The notes beneath the pieces are model-generated. The model was not told where the DNA came from and made no database searches. It saw only the letters and a list, made by a program, of their open reading frames with translations. From Zophobihabitans entericus (lineage in GTDB: Bacteria; Pseudomonadota; Gammaproteobacteria; Enterobacterales; Orbaceae), in contig NZ_CP050253.1 in the NCBI RefSeq assembly GCF_011745665.1, forward strand, positions 657,418 to 721,417: a stretch of DNA of 64,000 nt, in the 5' to 3' direction. The position numbers and the translations under genes were made by a program. Position 1 is the first letter of the stretch. Every line of letters begins with the position of its first letter. Shown here piece after piece: positions 44,737 through 54,361 of this stretch.

Positions 44737-45264
44737 TTAATAAGTTAATTCGTCAATGGTTTGATTACCATTAGTAAACACACAGATGTCGCCGGCAATA
44801 GAAAGAGATTTTTGGACAATATCTCTGGCTGACATATCGGTATTTTCAAGTAAAGCACGTGCTGCTGCCTGAGCATAAGGACCACCAGAACCAATCGCAA
44901 TTAAGTCATCTTCTGGTTGAATTACGTCACCATTACCTGTAATGATAAGGGATGCTGTCTCGTCAGCAACAGCAAGCAAAGCCTCTAAACGGCGCAACAT
45001 TCTATCTGTACGCCAGTCTTTTGCCAGCTCAACGGCCGCTTTAGTTAAGTGTCCCTGATGCATTTCAAGTTTACGTTCAAATAATTCAAATAATGTGAAG
45101 GCATCAGCTGTACCACCAGCAAATCCCGCCAAAACTTTTCCGTTATGTAAACGACGTACTTTTTTGGCGTTACTTTTCATAATAACTCTTTCGCCCAAAG
45201 TGACCTGACCGTCACCTCCGATAACCACATGGCCATTTCGGCGCACACTGACAATTGTTGTCAC
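44737..45264 (-). CDS. hslV: HslV, proteolytic subunit of the HslUV protease
   Basis: HslV forms a proteasome-like double hexamer with an N-terminal catalytic threonine exposed after removal of Met ([24 protein letters not shown]). The [15 protein letters not shown] segment typical of the family is present. 175 residues (E. coli 176). It is first in hslVU. A sigma-32-like promoter lies about 44 bp upstream. Confidence 0.97.
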   Translation of the reverse strand: MTTIVSVRRNGHVVIGGDGQVTLGERVIMKSNAKKVRRLHNGKVLAGFAGGTADAFTLFELFERKLEMHQGHLTKAAVELAKDWRTDRMLRRLEALLAVADETASLIITGNGDVIQPEDDLIAIGSGGPYAQAAARALLENTDMSARDIVQKSLSIAGDICVFTNGNQTIDELTY

Positions 45265-45307
45265 AGGAAATACCTCATTTATGATTAAAAACTGATAGAA
45301 GTTATAT

Positions 45308-45331
45308 ATGGGTGAGGAAAAATAATTTCAA
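45308..45331 (-). promoter_or_regulatory. Sigma-32-like heat-shock promoter of hslVU
   Basis: On the minus strand TTGAAA (45331 to 45326) is followed by 13 bp and CCCATATA (45312 onward). Both halves match the heat-shock consensus CTTGAAA, 11-16 bp, CCCATnT well. hslVU is a known heat-shock operon in E. coli, which fits. Confidence 0.78.
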
Positions 45332-45391
45332 TGTTTTTACATGGATTAAATTTCCTTAATAAAATCAACAAGATATTTAATTTATAACTAT

Positions 45392-45405
45392 TTGATTTTA
45401 TTGAA
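45392..45405. promoter_or_regulatory. FNR-like site upstream of frdA
   Basis: TTGATTTTATTGAA matches the FNR consensus TTGAT-N4-ATCAA at 8 of 10 positions (perfect left half). It is centred about 136 bp before the frdA ATG. E. coli frd is activated by FNR, so the placement is sensible, but the surrounding DNA is AT-rich and the match could be chance. Confidence 0.4.
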
Positions 45406-45534
45406 GAAATAATTTTATAAGCATGTTTTAAGAGTATCTGAAAGATATATTGCTTCATGTGTGAAATTGTTGTCTGGTCTGCATTTTCCAAGTAGAATCA
45501 TGTCTTTGACAAAATCAACAGCAAAGGGTTTGGA

Positions 45535-47301
45535 ATGCAAATACTGAATACGGATATTGCTATTGTTGGCGGTGGTGGTGCCGGACTACGTGCAGCCATT
45601 GCAGCAGCAGAAGCTGATCCTACCCTAAGCGTCACGCTGTTATCTAAAGTGTATCCGATGCGTAGTCATACCGTCGCTGCCGAAGGCGGTGCTGCTGGTG
45701 TTATCCTTGACGAAGACAGCACCGATTTTCATTTTTATGACACCGTATCTGGTGGTGACTGGCTGTGCGATCAAGACGTGGTGGATTATTTTGTTAAACA
45801 CGCACCTTTAGAACTTGCACAAATGGAACGCTGGGGATGCCCATGGGCCAGAAAGCCAGACGGTTTTGTTAATGTTCGCCGTTTTGGTGGCATGAAGATT
45901 CAAAGAACCTGGTTTGCGGCTGATAAAACCGGTTTCCATATGCTGCATACCTTATTTCAGACTTCCATGAAATACAATAATATCAACCGATTAGATGAGT
46001 ATTTTGTCCTTGATCTATTAGTTAAAGATCAGCAAGTTATAGGACTTATTGCGATAGATATGTTGGAAGGTAAACTAGTACATATTCAGGCTAAGTCTGT
46101 GATTTTAGCGACAGGTGGGGCCGGGCGCGTTTATCAGTACAATACTAACGGCACTATTGTAACCGGTGATGGGATGGCGATGGCCTATAAACATGGTGTA
46201 CCGCTGCGGGATATGGAGTTTGTGCAGTTTCATCCAACCGGTTTGCCCGGGTCTGGAATTCTAATGACTGAAGGTTGCCGGGGTGAGGGTGGTATTCTGA
46301 TAAATAAAGACGGTTATCGCTACCTGCAGGATTATGATTTAGGACCAGAAACCCCGCTGGGTGAGCCAAAGAATCGTTATATGGAACTGGGACCAAGGGA
46401 TAAACTTTCACAGGCTTTTTGGCATGAAAGTCAAAAAGGGCGCACAGCCCAGACCTCAAAAGGTGATGTGGTTTATCTGGATTTGCGCCATTTAGGTGAA
46501 GAAAAAATTAAACAGCGTTTGCCATTTATTCGTGAACTGGCAAAAGCGTATGTTGGTGTTGATCCGGTGTATGAACCGGTGCCTGTCAGGCCGACGGCTC
46601 ATTATACGATGGGTGGTATTGCGACCAATCTTAAAGGAGAAACTAACTTAAAAGGTTTATTTGCTGTTGGTGAGTGCTCGTCAGTAGGCTTGCATGGTGC
46701 TAATCGTTTAGGTTCTAACTCTTTATCTGAGCTACTGGTTTTTGGTCGAATAGTAGGGGATGCCGCCGCCGGTTATGCTAAATGCTGTGAACTGGTTGAT
46801 AGTAAACAAGAAGCAAACAAAGTTGAAAATCATTTAGCTGAACTAATGAATCGCCCACAAAGTTCAGAAAGCTGGGTGAAAATTCGTGAAGAGATGGGAA
46901 TAACGATGGACAGGGATTGCGGTGTTTATCGTAATCAGGTTGCGATGCAAAATGCTTTGAATAAATTAAGTGAGCTAAAACAGCGTTTGCAACGTGTCTC
47001 ATTAAGTGATAAATCCCATGTCTACAATACTGAACTTTTTGCAGTTTTAGAGTTAGAACAAAGTCTGCTGGTTGCTGAGGCGATGGTTGCTGCGGCCATT
47101 TTACGTATAGAGTCCAGAGGTGCACACCAGCGTCAGGACGAAGACTGTCAGGCCAGAGATGATCAAAACTATCTTAAACACAGTTTAGCGTTTTATCGAG
47201 AAAATGCATCGCCACAGATTCAGTATCAGGATGTTGTGATCACTAAGCTCCCACCCGCAACGCGTGCTTATGGTGATAAAGAACAACAGGAGCAGGCATA
47301 A
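45535..47301 (+). CDS. frdA: Fumarate reductase flavoprotein subunit
   Basis: FrdA reduces fumarate to succinate with electrons from menaquinol, the terminal step of anaerobic fumarate respiration. The dinucleotide-binding [10 protein letters not shown], the covalent FAD histidine in [13 protein letters not shown] (residue 45) and the catalytic regions [21 protein letters not shown] and [11 protein letters not shown] are present. 588 residues is slightly shorter than E. coli (602), mostly at the C-terminus. It overlaps frdB by one base (TAATG). Confidence 0.97.
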   Translation: MQILNTDIAIVGGGGAGLRAAIAAAEADPTLSVTLLSKVYPMRSHTVAAEGGAAGVILDEDSTDFHFYDTVSGGDWLCDQDVVDYFVKHAPLELAQMERWGCPWARKPDGFVNVRRFGGMKIQRTWFAADKTGFHMLHTLFQTSMKYNNINRLDEYFVLDLLVKDQQVIGLIAIDMLEGKLVHIQAKSVILATGGAGRVYQYNTNGTIVTGDGMAMAYKHGVPLRDMEFVQFHPTGLPGSGILMTEGCRGEGGILINKDGYRYLQDYDLGPETPLGEPKNRYMELGPRDKLSQAFWHESQKGRTAQTSKGDVVYLDLRHLGEEKIKQRLPFIRELAKAYVGVDPVYEPVPVRPTAHYTMGGIATNLKGETNLKGLFAVGECSSVGLHGANRLGSNSLSELLVFGRIVGDAAAGYAKCCELVDSKQEANKVENHLAELMNRPQSSESWVKIREEMGITMDRDCGVYRNQVAMQNALNKLSELKQRLQRVSLSDKSHVYNTELFAVLELEQSLLVAEAMVAAAILRIESRGAHQRQDEDCQARDDQNYLKHSLAFYRENASPQIQYQDVVITKLPPATRAYGDKEQQEQA

Positions 47302-48035
47302 TGAAAACGATCAAAGTATCGATTCTTCGTTATCATCCTGAATATGATGAGAAGCCGCACTTTCAGTCTTTTGATAATATTGCTTATGATGACACGACTT
47401 CGGTACTTGATGTTCTGAATTACATCAAAGAAAATTTATCAATGGATCTGGTTTATCGTAGCTCTTGTCGTATGGCGATTTGTGGTTCCTGCGGGTTGAT
47501 GGTGAATGGTGTGCCAAAACTGGCTTGTAAGACCTTTATTCGTAACTATCAGGATGAAATTAAGTTTGCACCGTTATCTCATTTTCCTATTGAGCGAGAC
47601 CTCGTGGTTGATATGGCGCACTTTATGCGAAGCCTTGAAGCGATTAAACCTTATATTATAAACGACGATTCATCAGTCAAAGAGGGAATGAATAATCAAA
47701 TTCCGGCCTTACTGGTGAAATATCAACAGTTTTCTCAGTGTATTAATTGTGGCTTATGCTATTCAGCCTGTCCGCAATTTGGGCTCAATCCTGAATTTCT
47801 TGGCCCGGCAGCGATCGCGCTGGCTATGCGCTATAATTTAGATAGTCGTGATAATGGCAAAGCGCAGCGTATGCCTGAGCTGAATAAAGAAGACGGTGTA
47901 TGGCGATGTACTTTTGTGGGGTATTGTTCAACAGTGTGTCCAAAACATGTTGATCCCGCGGCAGCTATTCAACTTGGTAAAGTAGAAAGCGCAAAGGATA
48001 TGCTGATTGCAAAATTTAAAATGAACTCTGAATAG
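47301..48035 (+). CDS. frdB: Fumarate reductase iron-sulfur subunit
   Basis: FrdB relays electrons from the quinone site to FrdA through three Fe-S clusters. The [2Fe-2S] motif [10 protein letters not shown]...LACK is near residues 57-77. [12 protein letters not shown] and [17 protein letters not shown] provide the [4Fe-4S] and [3Fe-4S] ligands. 244 residues as in E. coli. Confidence 0.97.
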   Translation: MKTIKVSILRYHPEYDEKPHFQSFDNIAYDDTTSVLDVLNYIKENLSMDLVYRSSCRMAICGSCGLMVNGVPKLACKTFIRNYQDEIKFAPLSHFPIERDLVVDMAHFMRSLEAIKPYIINDDSSVKEGMNNQIPALLVKYQQFSQCINCGLCYSACPQFGLNPEFLGPAAIALAMRYNLDSRDNGKAQRMPELNKEDGVWRCTFVGYCSTVCPKHVDPAAAIQLGKVESAKDMLIAKFKMNSE

Positions 48036-48044
48036 TGAAAGAAT

Positions 48045-48455
48045 ATGAATATTGAACCGCAGGATGAAAAGTCTTCCTATCGTAAGCCTTATCAGCCGGA
48101 GATGCCGGCAACATGGTGGCAAAAAATGGCTGTTTATCGTAAATATATTTTACGTGAGTCAACTTCTGTTTTGATGATCTGGTTTAGTTTATTAATCCTT
48201 TATGGTTTAACCACGATCAATACGGATGAGTTTTATAATTTCATCTTTTTTGTGCGTCATCCGGTGGTGATCGCTATTAATGCTATTACTTTGCTGGCGG
48301 CTTTATATCACTCAATTACCTGGTTTAATCTGGCGCCAAAAGCGATGAATGTGGTGGTTAAAGATCGTAAATTACCTGCGCTTATTCCTATCATGGCTTT
48401 GTGGATATTGACGATTGTTGCCTCTGTGGTGTTATTTATGATTGTGGTTCGTTAG
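48045..48455 (+). CDS. frdC: Fumarate reductase membrane anchor FrdC
   Basis: A 136-residue membrane protein with three transmembrane helices that, with FrdD, anchors FrdAB and binds menaquinol. Conserved pieces are ATWWQKMAVYRKYILRESTSV, PVVIAINAITLLAALYHSITWF and LAPKAMNVVVKD. It lies 9 bp after frdB and 8 bp before frdD. Confidence 0.93.
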   Translation: MNIEPQDEKSSYRKPYQPEMPATWWQKMAVYRKYILRESTSVLMIWFSLLILYGLTTINTDEFYNFIFFVRHPVVIAINAITLLAALYHSITWFNLAPKAMNVVVKDRKLPALIPIMALWILTIVASVVLFMIVVR

Positions 48456-48463
48456 GAGTGAAT

Positions 48464-48808
48464 ATGGAAGAGCAAGCAAAACGTTCAAATGAACCACTAT
48501 TTTGGGGACTGTTTAGTGCAGGTGGTATGTGGGCAGCTATTTTTGCTCCGGTGATGATTGTGATTGTTGGATTTGTGATCCCATTTGCAGATGCCGGTGT
48601 ATTGACACATTTACTGCGTTTAGTTCAGTATCCGTTAAGTAAATTATTCTTATTCGCCATGGTTGTATTGCCGATTTGGTGTGCTTTGCATCGAATTTTA
48701 CATACCTTACATGATATGAAAATTTATCCAAAGCGTGGGAAATTACTGTTTTATGGTCTGGCAGTTGCGTGGACAATACAGGCTGGTTATGTGCTGTTTT
48801 TTGCATAA
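48464..48808 (+). CDS. frdD: Fumarate reductase membrane anchor FrdD
   Basis: A 114-residue protein with three predicted transmembrane helices (NEPLFWGLFSAGGMWAAIFAPV, PLSKLFLFAMVVLPIWCALHRILHTLHD, LLFYGLAVAWTIQAGYVLFF). The ATG at 48464 follows an AGGAG site. The longer open frame from 48401 overlaps frdC and is rejected. The histidine-rich HRILHTLHD segment lies in the second helix. Confidence 0.93.
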   Translation: MEEQAKRSNEPLFWGLFSAGGMWAAIFAPVMIVIVGFVIPFADAGVLTHLLRLVQYPLSKLFLFAMVVLPIWCALHRILHTLHDMKIYPKRGKLLFYGLAVAWTIQAGYVLFFA

Positions 48809-48853
48809 CTGTTTAATGAAATTGGAATTGATTAATAATCGGGACGATAAGTT

Positions 48854-49513
48854 ATGAAGAAAATTGTTATTTTAATTGTGAGCCTGTTTTTATTCACGGG
48901 CACTGTTATGGCACAAAATCAGCCGGTGGAAGGTGAAGATTATGTTACGCGTATTAGTGCACCTTTAGAAATGGGACAAAAGGTTGAAGTTGTTGAGTTC
49001 TTCTCTTATGGTTGTCCATATTGCGCGATGGTTGAGCCGCAGCTGGAAAAATGGTTAGAGCAAAAATCTGACGATGTTATTTTTACACGTATTGCTATAC
49101 CGCGTCGTGACCGCTGGATTGAGTATGCCCGGACTTTTTATACTTTGTCTTTCTATGATCAGCAAACAGAGCAATATATACTGCCACTATTATATAAAGC
49201 GATTCATGAAGAGAAACAAAAACTTGATGATGCAACAGCGATGCTGAACTGGTTAGAAGGCCAGGGGATAGATCGCGCAGAAATTGAAAAAATCTACTTT
49301 TCTGATCGCGTAACTCAGGCGATCGAACAAGGATTAAAAACAACCAGCGAATATCAGGTGCAAACTATTCCGGCTATTTATATTAATGGTCAGATGTCAG
49401 GCCGTCAGCAAATTCTGCTAAATAGTCAGGACGGTTATAATAAAGTGGCTGATACATTAAAAGCATTAGTGGACAACGCGGTTATTTTAAATCAATCAGC
49501 AGGAAGTAAATAA
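48854..49513 (+). CDS. dsbA: DsbA-type thiol:disulfide oxidoreductase with CPYC site
   Basis: A periplasmic thioredoxin-fold oxidase that introduces disulfide bonds into exported proteins. It has a 20-residue signal peptide (cleavage at VMA-QN), the active-site motif CPYC at residues 54-57 and a cis-Pro loop TIPAIYINGQ. E. coli DsbA has CPHC. CPYC is the glutaredoxin-type dipeptide and should change the redox potential. 219 residues. It lies 45 bp after frdD and may be read from the frd transcript. Confidence 0.88.
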   Translation: MKKIVILIVSLFLFTGTVMAQNQPVEGEDYVTRISAPLEMGQKVEVVEFFSYGCPYCAMVEPQLEKWLEQKSDDVIFTRIAIPRRDRWIEYARTFYTLSFYDQQTEQYILPLLYKAIHEEKQKLDDATAMLNWLEGQGIDRAEIEKIYFSDRVTQAIEQGLKTTSEYQVQTIPAIYINGQMSGRQQILLNSQDGYNKVADTLKALVDNAVILNQSAGSK

Positions 49514-49601
49514 GTAGTTATTGTCTGGTTTATTTGACGAAATAAAACAGAGTGTTTGTCTGAAGAGCAACACTTAAAAGTAACGCATAATTAAAGAAAT
49601 A

Positions 49602-49628
49602 AAAAAGACCGCAATAAGCGGTCTTTTT
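49602..49628. terminator. Bidirectional terminator dsbA / slyD
   Basis: AAAAAGACCGC (49602-49612) pairs with GCGGTCTTTTT (49618-49628) around AATAA. It is the shared terminator of two convergent genes. Confidence 0.92.
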
Positions 49629-49651
49629 GTTTATTCAGTGCACGTAATAAA

Positions 49652-50263
49652 TTAGTGACAGCCACAACCGCCACGACCACCGCCACCGCAGCAACCGTCA
49701 TCTTCGTCATGACTATGACCGTGGCCACCACAGCATTCATGCTCGTCATCGTGACCATGTCCACCACAGCATCCTTCATGATCGTGATGATGACCGCCAT
49801 GTCCATGAATATGGCCATGAGCGATTTCTTCTGCTGTTGCTTCACGAAGTGCGATAACTTCTACGTTGAATTTAAGATCCTGACCTGCCAGCATATGGTT
49901 ACCATCAACAGTGACCATATCACCATCAATTGCAGTAATTTCAACTGGTACCGGACCCTGGTCGGTATCAGCTAAAAAGCGCATACCTACAGATAATTCA
50001 TCAACACCAACGAAAACGTTTTTCGGTACGTTTTGTACAAGTGCATCATTGAAATCACCATAAGCTTCAGCAGATGGAATTTCTACATCAAATTTGTCAC
50101 CAGCAACGTGGCCTTCTAATGCTTTTTCTAAACCAGAGATTAGAGAGTTATGGCCATGTAAATATTCTAGTGGTGCAACCGCTGTTGCTTCGTCAACTAA
50201 AACTCCGTCCTTTGTACGAACTTGATAAGCAAGGCTTACCACTGCATCTTTTGCTATTTTCAT
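49652..50263 (-). CDS. slyD: FKBP-type peptidyl-prolyl isomerase SlyD
   Basis: SlyD is a cytoplasmic prolyl isomerase and metallochaperone that helps nickel delivery to hydrogenase. The FKBP part (residues about 1-70 and 125-150, [19 protein letters not shown]) surrounds the insert-in-flap chaperone domain. The C-terminal tail of about 50 residues (from about 150) is rich in His, Cys, Gly, Asp and Glu ([30 protein letters not shown]). 203 residues, slightly longer than E. coli (196). Confidence 0.95.
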   Translation of the reverse strand: MKIAKDAVVSLAYQVRTKDGVLVDEATAVAPLEYLHGHNSLISGLEKALEGHVAGDKFDVEIPSAEAYGDFNDALVQNVPKNVFVGVDELSVGMRFLADTDQGPVPVEITAIDGDMVTVDGNHMLAGQDLKFNVEVIALREATAEEIAHGHIHGHGGHHHDHEGCCGGHGHDDEHECCGGHGHSHDEDDGCCGGGGRGGCGCH

Positions 50264-50430
50264 TGTATCTCCATAGTAACCGAGAAAAGATTGACAGATT
50301 CTATCCGAAATTGATCAAGATGTATGCCCTTTTTGAGAATTATTTTCAAGTGCAGCCAAATAGATGTTTGGCAATCCTTGTTTGCTCTTCTATAATCGTG
50401 AACTATTGGTTCAATTTTATCTTAATCCAA

Positions 50431-51273
50431 ATGAATAAAACACTTTTTGCTTGTTGTCAGCTAATGCGTCTTGATAAACCTATCGGTGCGTTACTGCTTT
50501 TGTGGCCAACACTGTGGGCTCTTTGGTTAGCCGGTACACCATCAGTGCATCTGGTTGTAGTGTTTGTGCTGGGTGTGTTTATTATGCGAGCTGCCGGGTG
50601 CGTCGTGAACGACTTTGCTGATCGTGATTTTGACGGTCATGTTGAGCGCACTAAATCTCGTCCTTTACCCAATAAGTTAGTGACGACTAAGCAGTGTAAG
50701 TTACTCTTTTTAGGGTTAATTGTACTGGCTTTTTTACTGGTACTCACACTTAATCGTTTTACTATTTTACTTTCCTTATTTGCTGTCGTTGTTGCAGTCG
50801 TTTATCCGTTTATGAAGCGTTATACTCATTTACCACAGTTGGTACTTGGTGTTGCGTTCAGCTGGGGAATACCGATGGCATATGCGGCAAGTATTAACTC
50901 ATTACCATTAACTTGTTGGTTGCTGTTTTTAGCAAATATCAGCTGGACGATCGCTTATGATACGCAATATGCGATGGTTGATCGGGAAGATGACTTGAAA
51001 ATTGGCGTGAAATCAACGGCAATCTTATTTGGTCAGAACGATAAGTTAATCATAGGGCTATTACAGCTGTTAACATTAGTCTTATTTTGTGTGATTGGCT
51101 GGCTGCATCAGTTTGTCTGGTATTACTATCTGGCAGTGCTTATTGCTGGTGGTTTTTTTGTGTATCAACAGAAACTTATTGCCCGGCGCGAACCTAAAGC
51201 ATGTTTTAAGGCGTTTTTGAATAATAATTATGTTGGTGCTGTGCTCTTTATTGGGATTCTTTTTGTTTCCTGA
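50431..51273 (+). CDS. ubiA: 4-hydroxybenzoate octaprenyltransferase
   Basis: UbiA attaches the polyprenyl chain to 4-hydroxybenzoate in ubiquinone synthesis, in the inner membrane. The two Asp-rich prenyl-diphosphate motifs are NDFADRDFD and DREDD, and the [20 protein letters not shown] start is typical. The open frame continues upstream through the antisense of slyD, but the ATG at 50431 gives a normal 280-residue protein. About eight transmembrane helices are predicted. Confidence 0.95.
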   Translation: MNKTLFACCQLMRLDKPIGALLLLWPTLWALWLAGTPSVHLVVVFVLGVFIMRAAGCVVNDFADRDFDGHVERTKSRPLPNKLVTTKQCKLLFLGLIVLAFLLVLTLNRFTILLSLFAVVVAVVYPFMKRYTHLPQLVLGVAFSWGIPMAYAASINSLPLTCWLLFLANISWTIAYDTQYAMVDREDDLKIGVKSTAILFGQNDKLIIGLLQLLTLVLFCVIGWLHQFVWYYYLAVLIAGGFFVYQQKLIARREPKACFKAFLNNNYVGAVLFIGILFVS

Positions 51274-51299
51274 GTTGGTAGGGTAGTAGTTGGGTTTTG

Positions 51300-51380
51300 G
51301 CGGGGAGCACGCCCCGTTCGCGTGTTTCTTTGTGTCGTTGTCTGTTGTTAGCATTGATTCCAGGGCGGACTGCGCCGCCC
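51300..51380 (+). repeat. Palindromic repeat element, modules A-B, downstream of ubiA
   Basis: A is GCGGGGAGCACGCCCCGT and B is GGGCGGACTGCGCCGCCC, 45 bp apart. B matches the minus-strand B copies at 43.2 kb with one difference. A begins 26 bp after the ubiA stop. Confidence 0.82.
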
Positions 51381-51418
51381 GTGCGCAATGTTTTGTCAAT
51401 GTTGCCTATTCCGTGGGT

Positions 51419-51491
51419 TTGACGGCCTACCATACCGCAGAGGCACCCGCTCGAGGATTCGCTAAGACCTCTACAATATGGTCTCCGTCAA
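51419..51491 (+). repeat. Module C stem-loop repeat, copy 3
   Basis: The best-paired copy. The outer arm is TTGACGG/CCGTCAA (7 bp), the middle is ACCATA/TATGGT (6 bp) and the inner arm is AGAGG/CCTCT (5 bp). The loop contains CACCCGCTCG and TCGCTAAGA as in the other copies. Confidence 0.85.
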
Positions 51492-51510
51492 TATCGCCAC
51501 ACTAAAAAAC

Positions 51511-51533
51511 AAAATGCGCGACTCTGTCGCGCA
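51511..51533 (-). terminator. Terminator of plsB
   Basis: TGCGCGAC (51515-51522) pairs with GTCGCGCA (51526-51533) around a 3-nt loop. On the minus strand a TTTTGTTTTTT run follows. It may also catch ubiA transcripts. Confidence 0.85.
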
Positions 51534-51543
51534 ACTTTATCTT

Positions 51544-53973
51544 TTAATCATTTTTAATTTTGGCAATAGTCTGCATGACATCAGCTGGAATAAGTGGTTT
51601 TAAAATATCATACATAGATTGAATTTTCTCGTGAATTCCTTCGTCTTTATCATTCAGGTAACCTTGTTCTCTGAGTGTTGAGACCAGTGTTGCAAATACA
51701 CCTTTATCAAAGAATTCTGGTGCATTGATACCGTGTAAAAGAGACAGGCGCTCAGCAATCAGGCGACTTTCTTTTTCTAGCTCGACGCGACTAATGGTTG
51801 GATCTTTGCGTAGCAATGAAATCGCAATGGTATAACGCTGCAGTGTTTCATTCGCGTTAGAAGAAAGTAACTGCATACTCACCATTTTATTATTCAGAAC
51901 AGATAATGAACCTTCGGTTTCACTAATCAATGATAACTTAATAAAGGTCTCAATCAGGTTATTGATGTAAATGACTAGTTCTTCGTCATTATGATAAATA
52001 AAAAGTTCAGCTTTAATCAGTGGGAATAACTGTTGTACCTGTTCAATAATTTGCGTACGAGTAATCGTTTGATGACTAATGATTAATCGCATAATTAATG
52101 ACGGGATAATCATTAAATGTTGAATGTTATTGCGATAATAAGTCATCAGAACGGCTTGTTCTGGTGACAGGCTGATAATCTCGCCTGCTTCATCAGTAGT
52201 GATAATAAATTTATCCATACCTCTGGCGTGTTCAAACATATATTCAGGGCTACGCTCCGGAATAGTCACCAGATTTGAGTAAGGCACTGAACGGAGAATT
52301 TCCAGATAATGACCAAGTTGCTCAATTAGCAAAGGTTTAGTTAATGCTTTATGTTGCGAAGCCAGCAGAATTGATGCACAAAGATTCATGGCATTTACTG
52401 CCGCAGAACGGTTAATCTTTTGCATTAGTTCAAGGGCTAACTGATTGGTCGTTGGTGTTAACCAGCTTGGGCGCTGTGGTTCAGTTGGGTCGATTGAATC
52501 GCGCCACTCAGGTACATGAGTATTTAAAAACTGATTAATAGGAACAGGCTCACCAAAGTTCACATAACCGTAACCTAATTTTTTAAGCTTAAAGAATGCT
52601 TTAATTGTTTGCCATAAGCTCTCTTTTTGTTTAGCCGCACCACGCAGTTCATTGGCATAAGTTGCGACTTCTAAAACGTGTTCGTACCCGATATAAACCG
52701 GAACAATAGTAATTGGTCTTGGATCACCACGCAGCATAGTTTGAATCGTCATCATCAGCATACCGGTTTTAGGATCGAGTAAACGACCGGTACGGGAACG
52801 ACCACCTTCAATAAAATATTCCACTGAGTAACCACGAATAAATAGCTCAGCTAAATATTCTCTGAACACTGCCGTGTAAAGTTTATTACCTCTAAATGAG
52901 CGACGAATAAAGAACGCACCTAAACGGCGGAAAATAGGACCTGCTGGCCAGAAGTTTAAATTAATACCAGCTGCAATATGAGGCGGAACTAAACCCTGAC
53001 GATAAAGGACATAAGAGAGTAATAAGTAGTCCATGTGACTGCGGTGACAAGGTGCATAGACAATTTCATGACCGTTTTGTGCCAGCTCACGTACCGGGTC
53101 AGCATTTCGGACTTTTAAGCCCTGATACAGACGGCTCCACGCCCATGTCAGGACGAAGTTAGTCATCCGGAGCGTCATATAAGTAAAGTTTGCTGCAATT
53201 TCATTGAGCATCGATAGAGCGCTTTTTTGTGCCTTCTCAACCGAGATATTTTTGCTCTTTGCTTCTTCATTAATAGCTTCGGTCAATGACGCAGAACGAA
53301 TAAGTTTAGCAAACATCGCCTGACGATTGGGTAGAGTTGGCCCCACTGCTGCGCTGCGCTGTTTAGTAAAATGAATGCGCGCTACCCGAGCCAGTTTATG
53401 GGCTAAGGCCTGAATATCTTCTTCTGTATGGGTAATCTTTTGGAAAGAGACGGTTTTAGAAAAACGGGTAAAGCAGTCACGTCCAGACGTAATCATTTTA
53501 AAGAATTTACGTGTACCACTTAATACCTGTAAGGTCGGCTTCTTTTTGCCTTCTTTATCCGGCTCGCGTCCAAACATAACTGAAACTGGTAATAATTGGA
53601 TATTTAAGGATGCATCTGCCTGATGGAGTTTTAAATAGGTTTCAAGTGTTTCAATGGCACGTTGTTTTTGTTTTGGGGAAGCAAAAATTCCGGGTCCTTT
53701 GTCGATAAAAATGAATCCAGGTAAACGCTGATCGCCAACCTGAATGCCGGCTAAAGGATCAGGTAAGTCAAATTTTTGACAGAGCGAACGAACAACCATC
53801 AAATCAATTTTTGAATTATAGGGTAATACGTACAGGATTGGATTTTCCGGATCGATCTCAAGTTCAGTAACTGGTTCTGTCGGGATCGGTTTACTTCTGA
53901 CAAACAATTTTACTGGTATATTGATCAAAGAGAAATAGGTCTTTGCCCAGAAAGACATTGCCCATTGTGACAT
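51544..53973 (-). CDS. plsB: Glycerol-3-phosphate acyltransferase PlsB
   Basis: PlsB performs the first acylation of glycerol-3-phosphate in phospholipid synthesis at the inner membrane. The catalytic HX4D motif is in PCHRSHMDYLLLSYVLY. The substrate motifs GAFFIRRSFRGNKLY, EYFIEGGRSRTGRLLDPK and ITIVPVYIGYEH follow. 809 residues, near E. coli (807). It is monocistronic. Confidence 0.97.
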   Translation of the reverse strand: MSQWAMSFWAKTYFSLINIPVKLFVRSKPIPTEPVTELEIDPENPILYVLPYNSKIDLMVVRSLCQKFDLPDPLAGIQVGDQRLPGFIFIDKGPGIFASPKQKQRAIETLETYLKLHQADASLNIQLLPVSVMFGREPDKEGKKKPTLQVLSGTRKFFKMITSGRDCFTRFSKTVSFQKITHTEEDIQALAHKLARVARIHFTKQRSAAVGPTLPNRQAMFAKLIRSASLTEAINEEAKSKNISVEKAQKSALSMLNEIAANFTYMTLRMTNFVLTWAWSRLYQGLKVRNADPVRELAQNGHEIVYAPCHRSHMDYLLLSYVLYRQGLVPPHIAAGINLNFWPAGPIFRRLGAFFIRRSFRGNKLYTAVFREYLAELFIRGYSVEYFIEGGRSRTGRLLDPKTGMLMMTIQTMLRGDPRPITIVPVYIGYEHVLEVATYANELRGAAKQKESLWQTIKAFFKLKKLGYGYVNFGEPVPINQFLNTHVPEWRDSIDPTEPQRPSWLTPTTNQLALELMQKINRSAAVNAMNLCASILLASQHKALTKPLLIEQLGHYLEILRSVPYSNLVTIPERSPEYMFEHARGMDKFIITTDEAGEIISLSPEQAVLMTYYRNNIQHLMIIPSLIMRLIISHQTITRTQIIEQVQQLFPLIKAELFIYHNDEELVIYINNLIETFIKLSLISETEGSLSVLNNKMVSMQLLSSNANETLQRYTIAISLLRKDPTISRVELEKESRLIAERLSLLHGINAPEFFDKGVFATLVSTLREQGYLNDKDEGIHEKIQSMYDILKPLIPADVMQTIAKIKND

Positions 53974-54163
53974 ATTCTAAAGCCCCAAAAACAAAATTTA
54001 TAAGGAAGTATCATATCAAAAGACGAGAAAAAAATCAGCTAAGTGGGTAGATTATCTTTTTGTGTTTTGTGATTTACACCAAATTAATGAGCTTGAGTCT
54101 GTTCTTTAAGGGTAAATATTGGTTATAATTTATTCATCTTCTCAAAAAATCCTGATTATGCAC

Positions 54164-54192
54164 TTGAGAATATCACTATAAGGGCGTATACT
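54164..54192 (+). promoter_or_regulatory. Sigma-70 promoter of rpmB-rpmG
   Basis: TTGAGA (54164-54169) and TATACT (54187-54192) are separated by 17 bp, the ideal spacing. Transcription should begin near 54199, giving a leader of about 160 nt before rpmB. Confidence 0.8.
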
Positions 54193-54198
54193 GCGCTA

Positions 54199-54361
54199 CC
54201 TTTATTATTTGGGTGTTAGATGTGAGAAGTAAGTCTGTATGGTCTGTGAAGATCTTCTCATTACGAGCCTGACAGATAAACTTTGTAAGCCTGACGAGGT
54301 TATGTTGTAAACACACGTTGCACACCCAGGGCTTAAGCTTATATTTTGGAGAATTATTGAC
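54199..54361 (+). promoter_or_regulatory. Structured 5' leader of rpmB
   Basis: GGGTGT (54211-54216) can pair with ACACCC (54322-54327), closing a domain. TGAGAAG (54223-54229) pairs with CTTCTCA (54254-54260). AGCCTGAC occurs twice (54266-54273, 54288-54295). The length and structure suggest a ribosomal-protein autoregulatory leader, but this is inference. Confidence 0.5.

Larger units (their letters stand above)
51274..51543. other. Repeat-containing gap between convergent ubiA and plsB
   Basis: The 270 bp hold repeat modules A (51300-51317), B (51363-51380) and C (51419-51491) in the ubiA direction, then the plsB terminator. No gene is seen. Confidence 0.85.
53974..54361. other. Divergent gap plsB / rpmB with structured leader
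   Basis: The gap of 388 bp holds the rpmB promoter (54164-54192) and a leader of about 160 nt. The plsB half is AT-rich without a recognisable element. No gene is seen. Confidence 0.6.

Noticed and set aside
45513..45526. FNR site TTGAC-AAA-ATCAA just before frdA
   Set aside because: The spacer is 3 instead of 4 bp and it lies too close to the start codon for an activator site.
48401..48463. Earlier start for frdD
   Set aside because: It overlaps frdC in another frame. An AGGAG site lies directly before the ATG at 48464.
49655..49975. Plus-strand open frame rich in Thr, Ala and Met
   Set aside because: It is the antisense shadow of the His/Cys-rich slyD tail.
50074..50430. N-terminal extension of ubiA overlapping slyD
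   Set aside because: The extra 119 residues are antisense to slyD, with no resemblance to UbiA. The ATG at 50431 gives the normal protein length.
51082..51505. Small open frames across the ubiA 3' end
   Set aside because: They lie in ubiA antisense or in the palindromic repeats, with no recognisable domain.
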